From Pseudomonas linyingensis (GTDB lineage Bacteria > Pseudomonadota > Gammaproteobacteria > Pseudomonadales > Pseudomonadaceae), in contig NZ_FNZE01000001.1 of the NCBI RefSeq assembly GCF_900109175.1, positions 186,001 through 250,000 of the forward strand: a stretch of 64,000 bases of DNA, read 5' to 3'. The notes beneath the pieces are model-generated. The model did not search any database, was not told the origin of the DNA, and worked only from the letters and a program-made list of their open reading frames with translations. Positions 30,103 through 40,946 of the stretch are shown here, one piece after another; position 1 is the stretch's first letter, and each line of letters begins with the position of its first letter. A program made the translations under genes and the position numbers.

Positions 30103-31230
30103 TTGATCATCTTTCGTTATTTGTCCCGTGAAGTGCTGGTGACCCTCAGTGCGGTGAGTGCCGTGCTGCTGGTGATCATCATGAGCGGGCGCTTCATCAA
30201 GTATCTGGCGCAGGCTGCCCAGGGGTTGCTGGACCCCGGGGTGTTGCTGATGATCATGGGCTTCCGGCTGCCGGGCTTCCTGCAGCTGATCCTGCCGCTC
30301 GGCCTGTTCCTCGGCATCCTGCTGGCCTACGGGCGCCTGTATCTCGAGTCGGAGATGAGCGTGCTGTCGGCTGCCGGCATGAGCCGCCAGCGTCTGCTCG
30401 CCTACAGCATGGCGCCGGCCGCGCTGGTCGCGCTGCTGGTCGGCTGGCTGAGCCTCGGCCTGGCGCCGCAGGGAGTGGCCCGGGTCGAGCAGGTGCTCAA
30501 CAGCCAGGACGCACTGACCGAGTTCGATACCCTGGTGCCGGGGCGTTTCCAGGCGTTGAAGAGCGGCTCGCGGGTGACCTATACCGAGCGCCTGACCGAG
30601 GATGGCCAGGAGCTGGGCGGGGTGTTCATCTCCGAGTTGCGCCTGTCGCGCGACGGCGACAAGCAGCGCGGCATCAGCGTGCTGGTGGCGGAGCGGGGGC
30701 GCCAGGAAATCCGCCCCGACGGCAGTCGCTACCTGATCCTCGAGAACGGCTACCGCTACGACGGCAAGCCGGGGCAGGCCGACTACCGGGCGATCCAGTA
30801 CGACCGCTATGGCGTACTGCTGCCCAAGCCGGAAGTGGCCAGCGAGATGAACGAGCGCGAGGGCATCCCCACCGTCGAGCTGTTCGGCAGTGACAATCCG
30901 CGCCTCCAGGCCGAGCTGCAGTGGCGTCTGTCGCTGCCGCTGCTGGTATTCGTGGTCACCGTGCTGGCGGTGCCGCTGTCCAGGGTCAATCCGCGCCAGG
31001 GACGCTTCCTCAAGCTGCTGCCGGCGATCCTCCTGTACATGGCCTACCTGGCCCTGTTGATCGCCATGCGCGGCCAGTTGGACAAGGGCCGCCTGCCCGC
31101 AGCCCTCGGCCTGTGGTGGGTGCACGGCCTGTTCCTCGCCGTCGGCCTGCTGATGCTGTACTGGGAGCCGCTGCGCTTGAAATGGGCGGCCCGCACTGCC
31201 GCGAAGGAGGCCGTCCGTGGTCAGGCTTGA
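30103..31230 (+). CDS. lptF: LPS export ABC transporter permease LptF
   Basis: A 375-residue inner-membrane permease of the LptB2FGC lipopolysaccharide exporter. The start codon is TTG at 30103. TGGAG lies about ten bases upstream, and the reading MIIFRYLSREVLVTLSAVSA is the normal LptF N-terminus, with no ATG nearby. It has six transmembrane helices: three at about 15-120 and three after residue 270. Between them is the periplasmic beta-jellyroll domain that passes LPS to LptC/LptA. It overlaps lptG by 14 bases. Confidence 0.95.
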   Translation: MIIFRYLSREVLVTLSAVSAVLLVIIMSGRFIKYLAQAAQGLLDPGVLLMIMGFRLPGFLQLILPLGLFLGILLAYGRLYLESEMSVLSAAGMSRQRLLAYSMAPAALVALLVGWLSLGLAPQGVARVEQVLNSQDALTEFDTLVPGRFQALKSGSRVTYTERLTEDGQELGGVFISELRLSRDGDKQRGISVLVAERGRQEIRPDGSRYLILENGYRYDGKPGQADYRAIQYDRYGVLLPKPEVASEMNEREGIPTVELFGSDNPRLQAELQWRLSLPLLVFVVTVLAVPLSRVNPRQGRFLKLLPAILLYMAYLALLIAMRGQLDKGRLPAALGLWWVHGLFLAVGLLMLYWEPLRLKWAARTAAKEAVRGQA

Positions 31231-32278
31231 TCGTTACATCGGCACCAGCGTGCTGTTCAGCATCCTCGCCGTGCTGGGGGTGATCGTCGGTCTGGCCCTG
31301 CTGTTCGCCTTCATCGACGAGCTGGGCGACCTCGAGGCCGGCTACGGCGTGGCCGAGGCGGCGCGCTACATCGTCTTGACCATCCCGACGCGGATCCACG
31401 AACTGCTGCCGATGGCGGCGCTGATCGGTTGCCTGATCGGCCTCGGCACCCTGGCCAGCAGCAGCGAGCTGACCATCATGCGTGCCGCCGGCGTATCGCT
31501 GGGGCGCATCGTCTGGGCGGTGATGAAGCCGCTGCTGGTACTGATGCTGGTCGGCCTGCTGATCGGCGAGTACGTCTCGCCATGGAGCGAAAACCTGGCG
31601 CAGAGCGGCCGCTCGCTGGCCCAGGGCGGCGGCGAGGCACAGAGTACCCGGCGGGGCCTGTGGCATCGTCAGGGGCAGGAGTTCGTGCACATCAACTCGG
31701 TGCAGCCCAACGGCGTGCTGCTCGGCGTGACCCGCTACCGCTTCGACGAGCAGCGCGTGCTGCTCAGTGCCAGCTTCGCCCGCCGTGCCCGCTACCAGGA
31801 CGATCACTGGCAGCTGGAGAACGTCGCCACCACCGTCCTGCACGCCGATCGCAGCGAAGTGGTCAAGGCGCCCAGCGAGCGCTGGGACGTCGAGCTGACC
31901 CCGCAGCTGCTCGGCACCGTGGTGCTGGAGCCGGACGCGCTGTCGATGACCGGGTTGTGGCGCTACATCCACTACCTAGGCGAGCAGGGCCTCAACAACA
32001 GCCGCTATTGGCTGGCGTTCTGGACCAAGTCGCTGCAGCCGCTGGTCACCGCCACCCTGGTGCTGCTGGCGATCTCCTTCATATTCGGCCCGCTGCGCTC
32101 GGTGACCCTCGGCCAGCGGGTGTTCACCGGCGTGCTGGTGGGCTTCGTGTTCCGCATCGCCCAGGACCTGCTCGGTCCGTCCAGTCTGGTGTTCGGCTTC
32201 TCGCCTTTGCTGGCGGTGCTGGTGCCGGCGGGGATCTGCGCGCTGGCCGGCGTCTGGCTGCTGCGCCGGGCCGGCTGA
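31217..32278 (+). CDS. lptG: LPS export ABC transporter permease LptG
   Basis: A 353-residue partner of LptF in the LPS exporter. It starts at GTG 31217, inside the lptF 3' end, with AAGGAGG six bases upstream. The 14-base overlap implies translational coupling. The N-terminus is VRLDRYIGTSVLFSILAVLG. Transmembrane helices group at both ends, around a periplasmic jellyroll (about 135-265, WHRQGQEFVHINSVQPNG). The family block SFIFGPLRSVTLGQRVFTGVLVGF is present. The gene ends at a strong hairpin facing a convergent gene. Confidence 0.96.
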   Translation: MVRLDRYIGTSVLFSILAVLGVIVGLALLFAFIDELGDLEAGYGVAEAARYIVLTIPTRIHELLPMAALIGCLIGLGTLASSSELTIMRAAGVSLGRIVWAVMKPLLVLMLVGLLIGEYVSPWSENLAQSGRSLAQGGGEAQSTRRGLWHRQGQEFVHINSVQPNGVLLGVTRYRFDEQRVLLSASFARRARYQDDHWQLENVATTVLHADRSEVVKAPSERWDVELTPQLLGTVVLEPDALSMTGLWRYIHYLGEQGLNNSRYWLAFWTKSLQPLVTATLVLLAISFIFGPLRSVTLGQRVFTGVLVGFVFRIAQDLLGPSSLVFGFSPLLAVLVPAGICALAGVWLLRRAG

Positions 32279-32303
32279 CGGCATTCCTTCGGCGTGGCAA
32301 ACG

Positions 32304-32331
32304 ACGAGGCCGGCGCTTGCGCCGGCCTCGT
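32304..32331. terminator. Hairpin between convergent lptG and lipoprotein genes
   Basis: ACGAGGCCGGCGC and GCGCCGGCCTCGT form a perfect 13-bp inverted repeat around TT, 25 bp past the lptG stop. It abuts the end of the opposing gene. Little T tract follows on either strand. It is probably a bidirectional terminator. Confidence 0.6.
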
Positions 32332-33753
32332 TCATTCCGGCTGATAAAGGTAGCGGCCGAGCAGGTCCGGATCGTCGAGGTGCGCCTTGCCGATGAAGGC
32401 GCTGGCATGGCGCCCCCACTGGCGCATCGCACCTGGCGAGACCACCCCCGATGGCCACAGCAGCCAGCGCTCCAGGCGCTGGCTGCCGGGCACCAGGCCG
32501 CGCTGGTCATAGAGGCTGCGCTGGCCGTCGGGATGGGCGAGCTGGCGCAGCACGTCGAGGTCGGCGAAGCGGTAGCGGCTGGCGGGGCGGGACGCGCGAC
32601 GCGCGTCGACCCACAGCAGGGCGTGATCGCCGCCGCGCAGCCACAGGGTGGCCGGCTGACTGCCGGGCAGGCTCAGGCGTCGCGCCAGACGCTGTTCCTC
32701 GCCGGCCGGCTGGCGGAACTGCAGCGGCGAGTCGGCCGGCAGGAACAGGGCATGCCAGCAGCCGCAGGGATGGATGGCGTCGTAGAGCAGGGCGTCGCCG
32801 TCCGCGTCGAGGGTCACCCGCCACAGCAGGCCGTCCAGTACGCCGGCGTAGATATCCCCAGGCCCGGCCGGCGGCCGCTCACGGAACCAGAACTGGTAGA
32901 TCAGCTGCAGATGCCAGCGCCCATGCAGGCGGCTCCAACCGTGATGGCGATAGAGCACCGGGTCTTGCGCGTCGAAGCGGCGCTCGCCGCTACGAGCGAA
33001 GCGCGGAGAGCCGAGGCGGTCGGCCGCGCTACGCTGGGCGACGCGGATCTCCGGGGCGTGGCGGGCGAACAGGGCGGCCAGCTGGGTCGGCTCGGCCTGC
33101 GGCAGGCCGAGTGCATCTTCCTGCAGGCGGGCAACGCTCACCGGTGGCGCGGTTGGCGGGCGATAGCTCAGCCAGTCGGCGTGATCCGCCGGGGCCTGCT
33201 GCGCCGCGGCCTCGCGCTGCCAGGCGGCGATGGCCCGGCGGTAGAAGGGTTTGGCCAGCGGATAGAGGCCCAGGGCGCGGGCCCAGCGCCGGTAGTCCGA
33301 GGGCACCTGGGCTGCACGCACGGCCTGGCGGAAGGCCGCGGGGTCGCGGCTCAGGCGTTCGATCTGCTGTTGCCGGCAGTGCTCCAGGCCCGCGACCGCG
33401 GGCAGGCGGTGGCGCCGGGCGGGTGGCAGGTTGCCGCGTTCGATGGCACTGGCCTCGCGGTCGTGTGCCGCCAGGCGCTGCAGCCACAACCTGCGCGCCG
33501 CCGGGCCGCGGGCATGTTCGCCGAGCGCGGCGAGCACGCGGTCGCTGCGCAGGCCGGGAAAGTCGTCGAGGCGGTGGTACTGGGCGTCGCGGGTGGTTGC
33601 GGTGGCGGCGTGCAGCGCGGCGAAGGATGCAGCGCAGGCAGCGTCGGGCGTCGGCCCACGGCTAGCGCAGGCGCCCAGCACGAGCAGTCCCAGCGCGACC
33701 GGCAGGGCGCGGGTCGCGACACGGTGAAGCCCCCAGCCTCGCGCTATGTTCAT
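32332..33753 (-). CDS. Hypothetical lipoprotein
   Basis: A 473-residue predicted lipoprotein. A basic N-terminus is followed by a hydrophobic stretch and lipobox VLGAC, with acylated Cys at residue 29. The body has no domain I recognise. It is rich in Arg, Trp and Tyr, with motifs such as YHRLDDFPGLRSDR, LYRHHGWSRLHGRWHLQLIYQFWF, DAIHPCGCWHALFLP and MRQWGRHASAFIGKAHLDDP. The last conserved Arg/His-rich blocks look enzyme-like, but no catalytic set is assigned. The start at 33753 has GAGGCG upstream. It faces lptG. Confidence 0.75.
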   Translation of the reverse strand: MNIARGWGLHRVATRALPVALGLLVLGACASRGPTPDAACAASFAALHAATATTRDAQYHRLDDFPGLRSDRVLAALGEHARGPAARRLWLQRLAAHDREASAIERGNLPPARRHRLPAVAGLEHCRQQQIERLSRDPAAFRQAVRAAQVPSDYRRWARALGLYPLAKPFYRRAIAAWQREAAAQQAPADHADWLSYRPPTAPPVSVARLQEDALGLPQAEPTQLAALFARHAPEIRVAQRSAADRLGSPRFARSGERRFDAQDPVLYRHHGWSRLHGRWHLQLIYQFWFRERPPAGPGDIYAGVLDGLLWRVTLDADGDALLYDAIHPCGCWHALFLPADSPLQFRQPAGEEQRLARRLSLPGSQPATLWLRGGDHALLWVDARRASRPASRYRFADLDVLRQLAHPDGQRSLYDQRGLVPGSQRLERWLLWPSGVVSPGAMRQWGRHASAFIGKAHLDDPDLLGRYLYQPE

Positions 33754-33852
33754 GCCGACGCCTCGGATGGCCTGCCGCCACAAGCGCCGGGCGGGCAGGC
33801 AGTGACGGGTCTGCCTGCTCAGTCTAGGCTGGCGCTCAGCCAGCCGGGCTGT

Positions 33853-34347
33853 TCAGCGCTTGGGCTTCTTCGGCAGCTGGACCACCACGCTTTCCGAGTA
33901 GCGGTCGTGCCAGGTCAGCTTGTCCTTGTCCCACAGCATCCACAGGTAGCCGAGACCGCAGCACAGCCAGGAGCCGATGGCAATGAAGAAGCGCAGCAAG
34001 GCCTGCCACAGGTCGATGGCGCTGCCGTCCCTGTTCTGGATGCGGATGCCCCACACCTGCATGCCGAGGGTCTGGCCATTGTGGGTCCAGAACTTGGCGA
34101 AGAAGGCGAATACACCGACCAGCAGCAGGCTGGCGAGGATCGGATCGCGATCCAGTGCGCCGGCGTCGGCCAGCGCCTTGAGCTGTTCGGCGCCATGGAT
34201 CAGGCGCAGCAGACCCTGCTGGTAGAGCAGGGTGATCACCATCATCAGCGCCATGCACAGCAGGAAGTCGTAGAACATCGCCGCCAGGCGGCGGACCAGT
34301 CCGGCGGGAGGAAAATCGCCCTGCGGGCGCAGCTGGTGCTTGGACAT
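33853..34347 (-). CDS. RDD family membrane protein
   Basis: A 164-residue inner-membrane protein of the RDD family. The first helix carries AGLVRRLAAMFYDFLLCMALMMV, where the conserved R and D appear (R..A..YD). A second helix lies around ILASLLLVGVFAFFAKFW. The signature NGQTLGMQVWGIRIQNRDG and a third helix near LRFFIAIGSWLCCGLGYLW follow. The family name reflects these Arg and Asp residues. Ion transport has been proposed for some members, and the role here is unknown. It is a single gene upstream of the tRNA-Leu terminator. Confidence 0.88.
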   Translation of the reverse strand: MSKHQLRPQGDFPPAGLVRRLAAMFYDFLLCMALMMVITLLYQQGLLRLIHGAEQLKALADAGALDRDPILASLLLVGVFAFFAKFWTHNGQTLGMQVWGIRIQNRDGSAIDLWQALLRFFIAIGSWLCCGLGYLWMLWDKDKLTWHDRYSESVVVQLPKKPKR

Positions 34348-34386
34348 GGCGGGCTCGCTTGTGCGGATGCAAAAGTGACAGGCATG

Positions 34387-34408
34387 AAAAAACCCGCCTG
34401 AGCGGGTT
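34387..34408 (-). terminator. Intrinsic terminator of tRNA-Leu
   Basis: On the minus strand AACCCGC-TCAG-GCGGGTT is followed by a T run (34387-34392), about 13 bp beyond the tRNA CCA end. Confidence 0.88.
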
Positions 34409-34420
34409 TGTTCACTTGCT

Positions 34421-34507
34421 TGGTGCCTCGAAAGAGACTCGAACTCTTACGCTGTTACCAGCGGCGGATTTTGAATCCGCTGCGTCTACCGATTCCGCCA
34501 TCGAGGC
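34421..34507 (-). tRNA. tRNA-Leu (anticodon CAA)
   Basis: The minus strand reads GCCTCGATGGCGGAATCGGT at the 5' end, and the acceptor stem GCCTCGA pairs with TCGAGGC. The anticodon stem GCGGA/TCCGC encloses the loop TTCAAAA, giving CAA, which reads UUG codons. A long variable arm (class II, as in Leu) and a TTCGAGT T-loop follow. The CCA end is encoded at 34421-34423. Total length is 87 bases. It is flanked by its own promoter and terminator and is a single tRNA, as found near queA in other pseudomonads. Confidence 0.97.
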
Positions 34508-34518
34508 AATGGTCGCGG

Positions 34519-34547
34519 AGTATAGGGATGGCGCGGTGTGCGGTCAA
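34519..34547 (-). promoter_or_regulatory. Promoter of tRNA-Leu
   Basis: On the minus strand TTGACC (34542-34547) and TATACT (34519-34524) are separated by exactly 17 bases, and transcription would start a few bases before the tRNA. The -35 lies in the palindrome CGGTCAATTGACCG. Confidence 0.82.
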
Positions 34548-34583
34548 TTGACCGTTGCGCCATCTTTCGGCCACCGTCACGTT

Positions 34584-34609
34584 ATCCTGCCGGCGGCCGA
34601 AGGCAGGAT
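34584..34609 (-). terminator. Hairpin at the pta stop codon
   Basis: ATCCTGCC and GGCAGGAT form an 8-bp stem directly after the pta coding region, touching its stop codon. It has no T tract. It is a probable 3'-end structure. Confidence 0.45.
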
Positions 34610-36744
34610 CAGGCCTCGATCAGCAGGCCCTGCTCCTGCTCCTTCTGCTTCTGCTCGGCCATGCTGGCGGCCTGCAGGGCGGTGAGGGCGATGGTGAAGA
34701 CGATGTCGTCCACCAGTGCGCCGCGCGACAGGTCGTTCACCGGCTTGGCCAGACCTTGCAGCATCGGGCCGACGCTGATGCAGCTGGCGTTGCGCTGCAC
34801 GGCCTTGTAGGTGGTGTTGCCGGTGTTCAGGTCGGGGAACACGAACACGGTGGCCTGGCCGGCTACCTTGCTGTTCGGCGCCTTCTGCTTGCCGACGCTG
34901 AGCACCGAGGCGGCGTCGTACTGCAGCGGGCCGTCGATCGGCAGTTCCGGGCGACGCTCCTGGGCGATGCGGGTGGCTTCGGCGACCTTCTCCACCTCGG
35001 CGCCGCTGCCGGAGCTGCCGGTGGAGTAGCTGATCATCGCCACGCGCGGATTGACGCCCAGGGCCACGGCGGACTCGGCGCTCTGCAGGGCGATCTCCGC
35101 CAGCTCGGTGGCGTTCGGATTGGGGTTCACCGCGCAGTCGCCGTAGACCAGCACCTGGTCGGGCAGCAGCATGAAGAACACCGAGGACACCAGGTTGTAG
35201 CCCGGCGCGGTCTTGATCAGCTGCAGGGCCGGGCGGATGGTGTTGGCGGTGGTGTGCACGGCGCCGGAAACCAGGCCGTCGACCTCGTCGAGGGCCAGCA
35301 TCATGGTGCCGAGCACCACGGTGTCCTCGAGTTGCTGGCGCGCCTGCTCGGGCGTCAGGCCCTTGGCCTTGCGCATCTCGCACATCGACGCGACGTACTG
35401 CTCGCTTATGCTGGCCGGGTCGAGGATCTCCAGGCCGGCCGGCAGGATGATGCCCTGCTCCCTGGCCACGGCCTGCACTTCTTCCGGCTTGGCCAGCAGC
35501 ACGCAGCGGGCGATGCCGCGCTCCTGGCAGATGGCGGCGGCGCGGATGGTGCGCGGTTCGTTGCCTTCGGGCAGGACGATGCGCTTGTCGGCGTCCTGGG
35601 CGCGCTTGACCAGCTGGTAGCGGAACGCCGCCGGCGACAGACGCAGCTCGCGCGGCAGGCTGCAGCGGGTGTGCAGGAATTCCGGGTGCAGGTGCTGGGC
35701 GATGAAGTCGGTGACGCGGCCGGCGCGCTCGATGTCGTCGGCCGGGGTTTCCTTGTTCAGGCCGGACAGGCTGTTGGCGGTCTCGTAGGAGCCGCTGTTC
35801 ACGCTGAGTACCGGCAGGCCGCCGTCCAGGGCGGCCTTGCACAGGTCGAGCACGCGCTGGTCCGGGCCGAAGTCGCCGGTCAGCAGCAGGCCGGCCAGCT
35901 TGATGCCGTTGAGTGAGGCCAGGCAGGTGGCGAGGATGATGTCGTCGCGATCGCCCGGGGTCACCACCAGCACGCCCGGCTGCAGCAGCTGGACCATGTT
36001 CGGCACGGTGCGCGCGCAGAGGATGATCTTGCTCACCCGGCGCTGTTCGGCTTCGCCGGCGTTCAACACCTTGGCGTCGAGGGCTTCGGCGATGTCACGG
36101 GTGCGCAGGGCGTTGAGTTCCGCGGCGAACGGCACGGCGCCGAGCAGCTGGAAGGTCTCGCTGCCGAGCAGCGGCAGCTGCTGCTGCAGGCGCTCGACGA
36201 AGGCCGGCACGTCGTCTTCGCTCTTGACCTTGTTGAGGATGGTGCCGAGTACCTTGGGGTCCTTGGCGCCACCGAACATCTGCGCCTGGATCTCGATGCG
36301 TTCGGCCATCTGCTTGAGGCTGTCGCTGCCCTGGGCGGCGACCAGGATGATCTCGGCATCCAGGCTCTTGGCCAGGTGGGTGTTGATGCGCGCGGCATAG
36401 TCGGAGCCGCGGGTCGGCACCATGCCTTCGACGATCACCACGTCCTTGCCGGCCGCCGCCTGCTGGTAGCGGCTGACCACGTCCTCGAGCAGCAGGTCCA
36501 GTTCGCCGTCGGCCAGTTGGCGCTCGACCTGTTCGAGCGGCAGCGGCTCGGGGCTGGCAAGGCCCAGGGTGCGCTCGACCATCAGGCAGGAGCGTTCGCG
36601 GCCGAGGTCGACCGGGAAGGGTTGAGCGATCGGCTTGAAGAAGCCGACCTTGAGGCCGGCCTGCTGCAGGGCGCGGATCAGGCCGAGGCTGACGGAGTTG
36701 AGGCCACCGCCGAAACCGGTGGGAGCGAGGAACAGAGCGTGCAT
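34609..36744 (-). CDS. pta: Phosphate acetyltransferase
   Basis: A 711-residue long-form Pta that interconverts acetyl-CoA and acetyl phosphate. The N-terminal P-loop/BioD-like domain (about 1-220) has FLAPTGFGGGLNSVSLGLIR and VVIVEGMVPTRGSDY. The middle DRTGG domain covers about 225-340. The C-terminal catalytic PTA domain has VLPEGNEPRTIRAA, GMVSGAVHTTANTIRPALQ-like (read as GLVSGAVHTTANTIRPAL) and FPDLNTGNTTYKAVQ. Length matches the regulated enterobacterial-type enzyme. It lies downstream of ackA with a hairpin in the 126-bp gap, and together they form the acetate overflow and assimilation pathway. Confidence 0.96.
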   Translation of the reverse strand: MHALFLAPTGFGGGLNSVSLGLIRALQQAGLKVGFFKPIAQPFPVDLGRERSCLMVERTLGLASPEPLPLEQVERQLADGELDLLLEDVVSRYQQAAAGKDVVIVEGMVPTRGSDYAARINTHLAKSLDAEIILVAAQGSDSLKQMAERIEIQAQMFGGAKDPKVLGTILNKVKSEDDVPAFVERLQQQLPLLGSETFQLLGAVPFAAELNALRTRDIAEALDAKVLNAGEAEQRRVSKIILCARTVPNMVQLLQPGVLVVTPGDRDDIILATCLASLNGIKLAGLLLTGDFGPDQRVLDLCKAALDGGLPVLSVNSGSYETANSLSGLNKETPADDIERAGRVTDFIAQHLHPEFLHTRCSLPRELRLSPAAFRYQLVKRAQDADKRIVLPEGNEPRTIRAAAICQERGIARCVLLAKPEEVQAVAREQGIILPAGLEILDPASISEQYVASMCEMRKAKGLTPEQARQQLEDTVVLGTMMLALDEVDGLVSGAVHTTANTIRPALQLIKTAPGYNLVSSVFFMLLPDQVLVYGDCAVNPNPNATELAEIALQSAESAVALGVNPRVAMISYSTGSSGSGAEVEKVAEATRIAQERRPELPIDGPLQYDAASVLSVGKQKAPNSKVAGQATVFVFPDLNTGNTTYKAVQRNASCISVGPMLQGLAKPVNDLSRGALVDDIVFTIALTALQAASMAEQKQKEQEQGLLIEA

Positions 36745-36803
36745 GGGTTCTCCTTCTGGGGAGCTGACTGCAGGAAGCGGGGCGCCAGGCGGGAGCCGAG
36801 AAG

Positions 36804-36839
36804 GCGAAACCCGACGCCCAGGGGGCTGTCGGGTTTCGC
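36804..36839 (-). promoter_or_regulatory. Intercistronic hairpin between ackA and pta
   Basis: GCGAAACCCGAC and GTCGGGTTTCGC form a perfect 12-bp stem around a 12-base loop, 32 bp after the ackA stop. No T run follows on the minus strand. It could attenuate pta expression or protect the ackA 3' end. Confidence 0.5.
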
Positions 36840-36870
36840 GGCACAGGCACTCCCGCCGGCGCGGGTTCGG

Positions 36871-38058
<1,188 letters not shown>

Positions 38059-38332
38059 GGGGGCTCCTGAAAGACTTGTCGCGAAATGACCGCGCAGCAC
38101 GCGCTGGCCACCTCGAGTTAACTTTTTATGGTTTGTGTGTCCGGCGTTCTTGTGGAACATGGACTGATCAGGGATGTAGGTATCCTGACACGCAGGGTTG
38201 GCCCCCGCCGTTCTTCTTTAGTCGAATCAAAATCGGCGACAAGTAGGGGGATTGGCGGCTCTGCGGCGGACCGCCCGCGTGGCGGCTGCAGTGCATTTCC
38301 GGTAAGCTGTGCGGCCTTTCGAGAGCCCCCGC
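38059..38332. other. Divergent intergenic region between ackA and queA
   Basis: A 274-bp gap carrying the control regions of both genes. The part nearest ackA is AT-rich (AACTTTTTATGG) and likely holds its promoter. A short hairpin, CCGCC-CGCG-TGGCGG-like, lies near 38270-38285. I see no clear Anr/FNR box, no repeat and no ORF worth naming. Confidence 0.4.
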
Positions 38333-40509
<2,177 letters not shown>

Positions 40510-40548
40510 ATCCAGAGCGTTTTCAAGACTTTGCCACAGGAGTAGTAC

Positions 40549-40884
40549 ATGAGCTTTCTGATCTCTGCCGCCCATGCCGCCGATGCCGCCCCGGCCGGCG
40601 CACCGGGAGGCGATTACATGCAGTTTTTGATGCTGGCCGGTTTCGTGGTCATCTTCTATCTGATGATCTGGCGTCCGCAGTCCAAGCGCGCCAAGGAGCA
40701 CAAGAACCTGCTCGGCAGCCTGCAGAAGGGTGACGAAGTGGTGACTTCCGGCGGCATCGCCGGCAAGGTGGTCAAGGTCGCCGACGACTTCGTGGTGATC
40801 GAGGTGTCCGACACCGTCGAGCTGAAGATCCAGAAGATGGCCATCGCCGCCACGCTGCCCAAGGGCACTCTGAAGGCCATCTGA
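40549..40884 (+). CDS. yajC: Preprotein translocase accessory subunit YajC
   Basis: A 111-residue protein with one transmembrane helix (about 24-43, MQFLMLAGFVVIFYLMIW), then RPQSKRAKEHKNLLGSLQKGDEVVTSGGIAGKV and a beta-rich C-terminus. YajC associates with SecDF in the holotranslocon. It sits between tgt and secD as in most gammaproteobacteria. Confidence 0.96.
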   Translation: MSFLISAAHAADAAPAGAPGGDYMQFLMLAGFVVIFYLMIWRPQSKRAKEHKNLLGSLQKGDEVVTSGGIAGKVVKVADDFVVIEVSDTVELKIQKMAIAATLPKGTLKAI

Positions 40885-40905
40885 GTTTCCGACTCACCAT
40901 ACCGA

Positions 40906-40926
40906 CGGGGCGCGCAATGCGCCCCG
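40906..40926 (+). promoter_or_regulatory. Hairpin between yajC and secD
   Basis: CGGGGCGC and GCGCCCCG form an 8-bp stem around GCAAT in the 62-bp gap, ending 20 bp before the secD ATG. It may adjust the yajC to secD ratio. There is no T tract. Confidence 0.4.
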
Positions 40927-40946
40927 CGTTGCAAACGGGCTGTGTC

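Noticed and set aside
38059-38332. Possible Anr/FNR box upstream of ackA
   Set aside because: No TTGAT-N4-ATCAA-like sequence could be found in the gap, so no oxygen-responsive site is claimed.
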